Source: Halalkalibacter oceani
GTDB taxonomy: Bacteria > Bacillota > Bacilli > Bacillales > Bacillaceae_D
NCBI RefSeq assembly: GCF_023715705.1
Contig: NZ_JAMBOS010000004.1
Coordinates: 62,001-126,000, forward strand
Reading direction: 5' to 3'
DNA: 64,000 nucleotides
The notes under the pieces are model-generated. The model did no database searches. It worked only from the letters and a program-made list of their open reading frames with translations, and was not told the origin of the DNA. The stretch's first letter is position 1, and every line of letters starts with the position of its first letter. Shown in pieces: positions 59,723 to 64,000 of the stretch. The position numbers were made by a program, and so were the translations under genes.

Positions 59723-61177
59723 CTAAAATAAATGGGCCCATTTTTTTAACGTGCTTTCTTGCAGCTCCTTGCTCGCTTCGGCGACTTCCGGAAATTCGTT
59801 TATATAATCATATGGCCGGCATGCATCGATAATTGCTCTTGAGCTGAAGGGCGCTTTATATGGATAAGCAATCTTCATCGGATCATTTTTCGATCCCATC
59901 GCTCTTTTAATAATATCGATATCAAGCTCCGGATCCGTTCTCGTCGAAACAGCCCACATCACTTCAGCCAGATTCGCAGGATCAATATCCTCATCAACGA
60001 CGATCGAATATCTTCCTAAATAGGATCCCACGCCGCACTGACTGAGCACATGACCGGCCTGGCGGGCATGACCTGCATACCGCTGTTTGATCGAAATCAC
60101 CGTAAACATGCGGGAGCCGCCGATTTCATGGGCCCATACTCCCTTTACGTCCGGAATCCCGGCCGCTTCGACCGCATCGAACAGCAGCGCTGAGCGCATG
60201 ACCGCTTTTGAATAGGAATAATCATTAGGCGGCTTCGCAGGAGGACTTCCCATAATAATCGGGTTGTCGCGGTAGTAAATCCGTTCGATTTTGACAACAG
60301 GAGCCGGCGAGGCCGCGGCAGGATAATAGCCGTGGAATTCGCCAAACGGCCCTTCTATTTTCGTCTCCCCGGGATGAATCCAGCCTTCGATCACGATTTC
60401 CGAGGCGCTTGGTACCGGAAGTCCAGTCAATTGCGTCTGTACGACCGAGACAGGTTCCTTTAAAATCGAACCGATGTAATGATATTCGCATTTTCCAAAA
60501 GGAACCTCAATTCCGGAAATAAGATAATGAAGCGGATCTGCGCCAATGACAATCGCTACCGGAAAAGGCTTGCCGGCTTTCTCGTATTTTTCATATTGAA
60601 TATGACCATGCTTGCCGGGCACCATATCGAGTCCAACATGGTTTTGATCATGAATCATCACCCGATAGGTACCGACGTTGATCCAGTCCGAGTCATAATC
60701 CTTTGTGACGACTGAACAGCCGGTGCCGATATAACGACCGCCGTCCTTTTCATGCCATAAAGGAGAAGGAAAGGTAAAAAGATCGACCTCTTCCCCGCTT
60801 TGTACGTTTTCAAAAATCGGACCGTCCTCTGTATAAACAGGCTCGTAGTCAACAGATTCCTTTTCCCATTGTTTCGGCTTGCCTCTTAATCCTGTTACGA
60901 GGCTTTTATGCGTGCTGTCGACATCGAGCCGTAAAATCGAGGCTAACCGCTTCGGGCTGCTCGTGCTGCAGGTCAGCACCCTGAAGCCTTCTCGATAACC
61001 GATAATTTGATCGAATAATAGAGCGGAATTTTGCGCTTTTTTTACGTTCAATTCACTGATGGCGCCAATTTCTAAATTCCAGTCAGCTCCATCGACTTTC
61101 GTCAGCTCTCCCTCTGCCTCAATCTCCTCTAACCAGTGGCGTAAATCGAGCGGATTGCCTTCCTGTTTCTTGATCAT
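59723..61177 (-). CDS. UbiD-family decarboxylase
   Basis: This 484-residue prenyl-FMN-dependent (de)carboxylase acts on aromatic or unsaturated acids. It has SVVTKDYDSDWINVGTYRVM, IVIGADPLHYLISGIEVPFG, the EIVIEGWIHPGETKIEGPFG segment with the conserved glutamate, and VMWAVSTRTDPELDIDII. No UbiX (prenyl-FMN maker) is visible in the window. It is inside the molybdenum-hydroxylase operon, so the enzyme pair probably hydroxylates and decarboxylates one aromatic or heterocyclic substrate. Confidence 0.9.
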   Translation of the reverse strand: MIKKQEGNPLDLRHWLEEIEAEGELTKVDGADWNLEIGAISELNVKKAQNSALLFDQIIGYREGFRVLTCSTSSPKRLASILRLDVDSTHKSLVTGLRGKPKQWEKESVDYEPVYTEDGPIFENVQSGEEVDLFTFPSPLWHEKDGGRYIGTGCSVVTKDYDSDWINVGTYRVMIHDQNHVGLDMVPGKHGHIQYEKYEKAGKPFPVAIVIGADPLHYLISGIEVPFGKCEYHYIGSILKEPVSVVQTQLTGLPVPSASEIVIEGWIHPGETKIEGPFGEFHGYYPAAASPAPVVKIERIYYRDNPIIMGSPPAKPPNDYSYSKAVMRSALLFDAVEAAGIPDVKGVWAHEIGGSRMFTVISIKQRYAGHARQAGHVLSQCGVGSYLGRYSIVVDEDIDPANLAEVMWAVSTRTDPELDIDIIKRAMGSKNDPMKIAYPYKAPFSSRAIIDACRPYDYINEFPEVAEASKELQESTLKKWAHLF

Positions 61178-61196
61178 CTTCCCACATCCTTATCTA

Positions 61197-61682
61197 TCAC
61201 AGCTTCACTTTCTCCTGTTTCAGGAGTGAAGCCGCTTCCTGAATCGCTGCGAAAATTTGTGCATAGCTGGCACAGCGGCAAATATTTCCGACCATATAGT
61301 CTTTTATTTCGTCTTCTGTCGGGTTTGGATTTTCTTCCAAGAGCTTTTTCGCCATTAAAATCATCCCGGGCGTACAGTACCCGCATTGGAATGCTTTTTG
61401 TTCATAGAAGGCTTCCTGAATCGGATGAAGCCCTTCTTCGGTTTCCAGTCCCTCAATCGTAACGATCTCTTCCCCGTCAATCGAAGAAGCGAAATGGAGG
61501 CAGCCGCTTACCGGCTTGCCGGACACAAGGACGGTACAAACGCCGCAAAGTCCCAAGCCGCATGTCTCCTTTGCACCCGTTAATTGAAATGTATCGCGCA
61601 ATAGATCAAGCAATGTTTCATGCGGAGCGACATCCGCTGTCACAGGCTTTCCATTCAACGTAAACTGTATTTGTCTTTTCAT
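61197..61682 (-). CDS. [2Fe-2S] small subunit of a molybdenum hydroxylase
   Basis: This 161-residue subunit carries two [2Fe-2S] clusters. The plant-type cluster is C41-x4-C46-x2-C49 ... C61 (ETCGLGLCGVCTVLVSGKPV). The second is formed by CGYCTPGM and CRCA. CoxS/NdhS/XdhC-type small subunits have this exact layout. It overlaps the large-subunit stop by one base (TAATG), so the two are made together. The FAD (CoxM-type) subunit is not in the window. Confidence 0.92.
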   Translation of the reverse strand: MKRQIQFTLNGKPVTADVAPHETLLDLLRDTFQLTGAKETCGLGLCGVCTVLVSGKPVSGCLHFASSIDGEEIVTIEGLETEEGLHPIQEAFYEQKAFQCGYCTPGMILMAKKLLEENPNPTEDEIKDYMVGNICRCASYAQIFAAIQEAASLLKQEKVKL

Positions 61683-64000
61683 TAACGCTCACCCTTCGCT
61701 TCATTAGTCACACTGACCTTCTGACGGCTGTTGCTGCTTTCTTCCGCTTCTTTTATCGCCGCCAGCACTCTTTCAGGCGTGAGCGGCATATCTTTAATCC
61801 GCACACCGAGAGCATCGTGGAGTGCATTGGCAATCGCCGGCTGGACACCAAAAGAAGCCGTTTCTCCCACCCCTTTTGCTCCAAACGGGCCTTCCGGATG
61901 CGGGTCTTCGACAATAATCGTTTCAGACCGGGCCGGCAAATCTTTGAAAGTAGGAACTTTATAATCTGCCATGCTTGCATTGATCATCTGTCCATGATCA
62001 TATTTACATTCCTCGAACAGCGCCTGGCCGATTTGCATAATCGCCGCTCCATACAATTGCTGATGAACTTGAAACGGATTAATCGCCTTTCCGACATCAC
62101 CGAGCGATACCATATTCAAAATGTCAATTTTGCCCGTCTCGCGGTCAACTTCGATTTCTACCGCAGTTCCACCGGCAAACCAGAAGATCGCCACATCATC
62201 AGATTGACCGGTTTCCGGATCAGGGCTTTGATAGTGGCTTTCAAATACATAGCGCCCGATAATGCTTCCGGCAGGCATCTTAAATATTTTCTTAATCACT
62301 TCGGTAATGGCCAGCTTTTTATCCGGCTCGTTGCGGACAAATATAGCTTCGTCCTTCAATTCCAACTCTTCTGAACCTACTTCGTAATATCCGCTCACGA
62401 ACTCAAACAATTGACGTTTGACATCTTCCGCCGCTTTTTGAATCGCATTTCCCATATAAAAAGTTGAACGGCTCGCAGCGGTGATCGTATCGTATGGCGT
62501 CACATCCGTATCCGGATGAACGACGCGCACCTTATCACTCGGAAGTCCGAGTACTTCTGCGGCAATTTGCCCGAGGATCGTATCAGAGCCTTGCCCCATA
62601 TCAACCGTGCTGGAATAAACAGAGGCGCTTCCATCAGCAAACAATGTTACCACTGCTCCTGAAATCGATGGCGTAAGTACGGCCTTCAGTCCGATCGCCA
62701 TCCCCCGGCCACGGATTCTTGGGTTTTGCTGATCTGGTTGCTTCGCTGTGCTACGGTACGTTTTCCAATCAAGCCGGTCATCAATTTTTTCTAAAATTTC
62801 GCCGAAGCCAATCGAGTTCATAATTTGCCCGGTTGCGTGCTCTTTTCCTTCGATTAGCACTTGCGATTTGCGAAATTCGAGCGGATCCCAGCCCATCTTG
62901 TCGGCGATAATATCCATCTGCGATTCATAGGCCCAGACTAATTGCGGGATGCCGAAGCCACGGAACGCCCCGGCCGGTGCGTTATTTGTATAAACGCAGT
63001 ACGAGTCGATCTGCACATGCGGGATGTCGTAGGGACCGGCTGCTGTGAAGCCTGATTTTTGCGTAATACGCGGGCCGATGTCAGCATAGGCGCCTGTATC
63101 CCAGGCAACGGTACATTTTCTGGCGACGATTTTGCCGTCATTCGTCACTCCCGTCTTCAACGTGAAAACCGTCGCATGCTTCGTTAGCGTAATAAACACT
63201 TCATCCATCGTCAGCGCCAGTTTAACCGGCTTTTTCACAATGAGCGCTAACACGGCCGTCAACGCTTCAATTTTCACATAGAGCTTCGTGCCAAACCCGC
63301 CACCTAAATAAGGGACACGGACTCTCACCTTACTTTCAGGAAGCTTCAATACATGAGAGACCTCACTTCTGACAAACGATGGACTTTGATTGGCTGTCCA
63401 AATGTTCATTCTCTCTTCGGCATCGAGATAGGCGAGTGCGACATGCTGCTCCATCGGTAGATGAACCGCCGCCGGTGTCGTAAACGTATCTTCAAAAATA
63501 TGATCTGCTTCTTCAAAGCCTTTCTCAATATCACCGTGTCTTAATTTATAATGAAGACAAATGTTACTTCCGCTTTTCGGCAACAGCGACTTTAAATCTG
63601 CAAAGCTTCCGGCCGGCCGGATCGTGTCATGAACAATGGGCGCGTCTTCCTTCATCGCATCCAATACTTGAAATACCGGCTCGAATTCCTCATATTCCAC
63701 TTCAATGTAGTTAACTGCCTTTGCCGCTATTTCAACCGACTCGGCGATAACGGCTGCGACCGGATCTCCGACGTAACGAACTTTGTCAATCGCAATGACA
63801 GGCTGATCGCGAAAAGCCGGACCGTAGTAATAGTTAATATCGAGCTTTTGCAAATCTTCTCCGGTGACGACTTTAATAACGCCTTCGATTTCTTCCGCGG
63901 CTCGTTTATCGATGTTTTTAATTTTCCCATGCGGAATTGTGCTCCGTAACAGCTTGACGTGAAGCATTTCCGGCATCGTCATGTTCATGACATAGTCAAC
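61682..64000 (-). CDS. Molybdopterin-binding large subunit of a xanthine dehydrogenase/CO dehydrogenase-type hydroxylase (5' end outside window)
   Basis: The frame is open to the right edge; VDYV precedes the first methionine at 63988, so some N-terminal residues lie outside. About 770 residues are visible. They carry the a/b-hammerhead start, VPYLGGGFGTK, GAFRGFGIPQLVWAYE, the VDMGQGSDTILGQI Moco loop and the catalytic glutamate in GAKGVGETAS. The CO-dehydrogenase-specific Cys loop (VAYRCSFR-like) is absent; AFRGFG is there instead, so it is a hydroxylase of an organic substrate, not CO. Which substrate is unknown. Confidence 0.92.
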   Translation of the reverse strand, partial: VDYVMNMTMPEMLHVKLLRSTIPHGKIKNIDKRAAEEIEGVIKVVTGEDLQKLDINYYYGPAFRDQPVIAIDKVRYVGDPVAAVIAESVEIAAKAVNYIEVEYEEFEPVFQVLDAMKEDAPIVHDTIRPAGSFADLKSLLPKSGSNICLHYKLRHGDIEKGFEEADHIFEDTFTTPAAVHLPMEQHVALAYLDAEERMNIWTANQSPSFVRSEVSHVLKLPESKVRVRVPYLGGGFGTKLYVKIEALTAVLALIVKKPVKLALTMDEVFITLTKHATVFTLKTGVTNDGKIVARKCTVAWDTGAYADIGPRITQKSGFTAAGPYDIPHVQIDSYCVYTNNAPAGAFRGFGIPQLVWAYESQMDIIADKMGWDPLEFRKSQVLIEGKEHATGQIMNSIGFGEILEKIDDRLDWKTYRSTAKQPDQQNPRIRGRGMAIGLKAVLTPSISGAVVTLFADGSASVYSSTVDMGQGSDTILGQIAAEVLGLPSDKVRVVHPDTDVTPYDTITAASRSTFYMGNAIQKAAEDVKRQLFEFVSGYYEVGSEELELKDEAIFVRNEPDKKLAITEVIKKIFKMPAGSIIGRYVFESHYQSPDPETGQSDDVAIFWFAGGTAVEIEVDRETGKIDILNMVSLGDVGKAINPFQVHQQLYGAAIMQIGQALFEECKYDHGQMINASMADYKVPTFKDLPARSETIIVEDPHPEGPFGAKGVGETASFGVQPAIANALHDALGVRIKDMPLTPERVLAAIKEAEESSNSRQKVSVTNEAKGER

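Noticed and set aside
61682-64000. Large subunit as aerobic CO dehydrogenase CoxL
   Set aside because: The Mo-Cu CO dehydrogenase cysteine loop is not present; the equivalent place reads AFRGFG, as in organic-substrate hydroxylases.

Overview
The window looks like chromosomal DNA of a spore-former-type Bacillaceae (Bacillota) of intermediate GC. Supporting signs are strong AGGAGG-type ribosome sites, a SigB-type promoter, Fur- and Zur-type boxes of the Bacillus pattern, a ClpE-like ATPase, and a cobalamin operon in the gene order known from Bacillus (Priestia) megaterium (H60-X-J-C-D-ET-L-F-G-A-SUMT). No rRNA, tRNA, phage, insertion sequence or CRISPR array was seen.

Layout. 0-4.6 kb: 3' part of a clpE-like gene, a decayed HemAT aerotaxis gene, a nitroreductase and a thioredoxin-like [2Fe-2S] ferredoxin. 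4.8-8.5 kb: a BtuFCD-type ABC importer with a translationally coupled SAM methyltransferase, preceded by its own promoter and a near-perfect Zur box. 8.6-20 kb: the oxygen-independent (cobalt-early) cobalamin operon, controlled by a cobalamin riboswitch with a visible terminator. 20-26 kb: an exported protein of unknown function with a decayed partial copy, an AbrB/Doc toxin-antitoxin pair, and an ECF sigma operon whose promoter has the ECF form, with two zinc-finger anti-sigma-like proteins and a large membrane protein. 26-30.5 kb: a ZIP metal transporter, then a lipoprotein/ATP-grasp/DUF350/ATP-grasp cluster. 30.7-35 kb: an FAD oxidase broken by one stop codon, an amidase, a tartrate/D-malate-type dehydrogenase and pssA. 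36-42 kb: a DUF2062 protein, a phospholipase D-like protein, an AT-rich zinc-ribbon gene and ppc. 42-52 kb: an AEC transporter, a GntR/FadR regulator with glycolate oxidase glcD-glcF, a SigB-type stress gene, a HAD phosphatase, an FhuF-like iron reductase, and a large membrane protein with a GDYxxLxY domain. 52.7-64 kb: a complete moaB-moaC-moaA-moaE-moaD-moeA set placed directly after a molybdenum-hydroxylase operon (CoxL-type, CoxS-type, UbiD, RraA, XdhC, EamA) that runs off the right edge.

The genes work together most clearly in two places. The cbi genes take uroporphyrinogen III to cobyrinate a,c-diamide and are followed by a metal or corrinoid importer under separate control. The moa/moe genes supply the cofactor needed by the molybdenum hydroxylase beside them.

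The intergenic regions hold two recurring hairpin families. One has perfect but unrelated stems around a short conserved A/C-rich loop, usually with a TTTTAAA-type tract and outer arms. The other has an AAAAGG...CCTTTT core. The candidates most worth follow-up are the Zur-box importer/methyltransferase operon, the two-finger ECF operon, the paired ATP-grasp cluster, the Mo-hydroxylase/UbiD/RraA operon and the conserved-loop hairpins.
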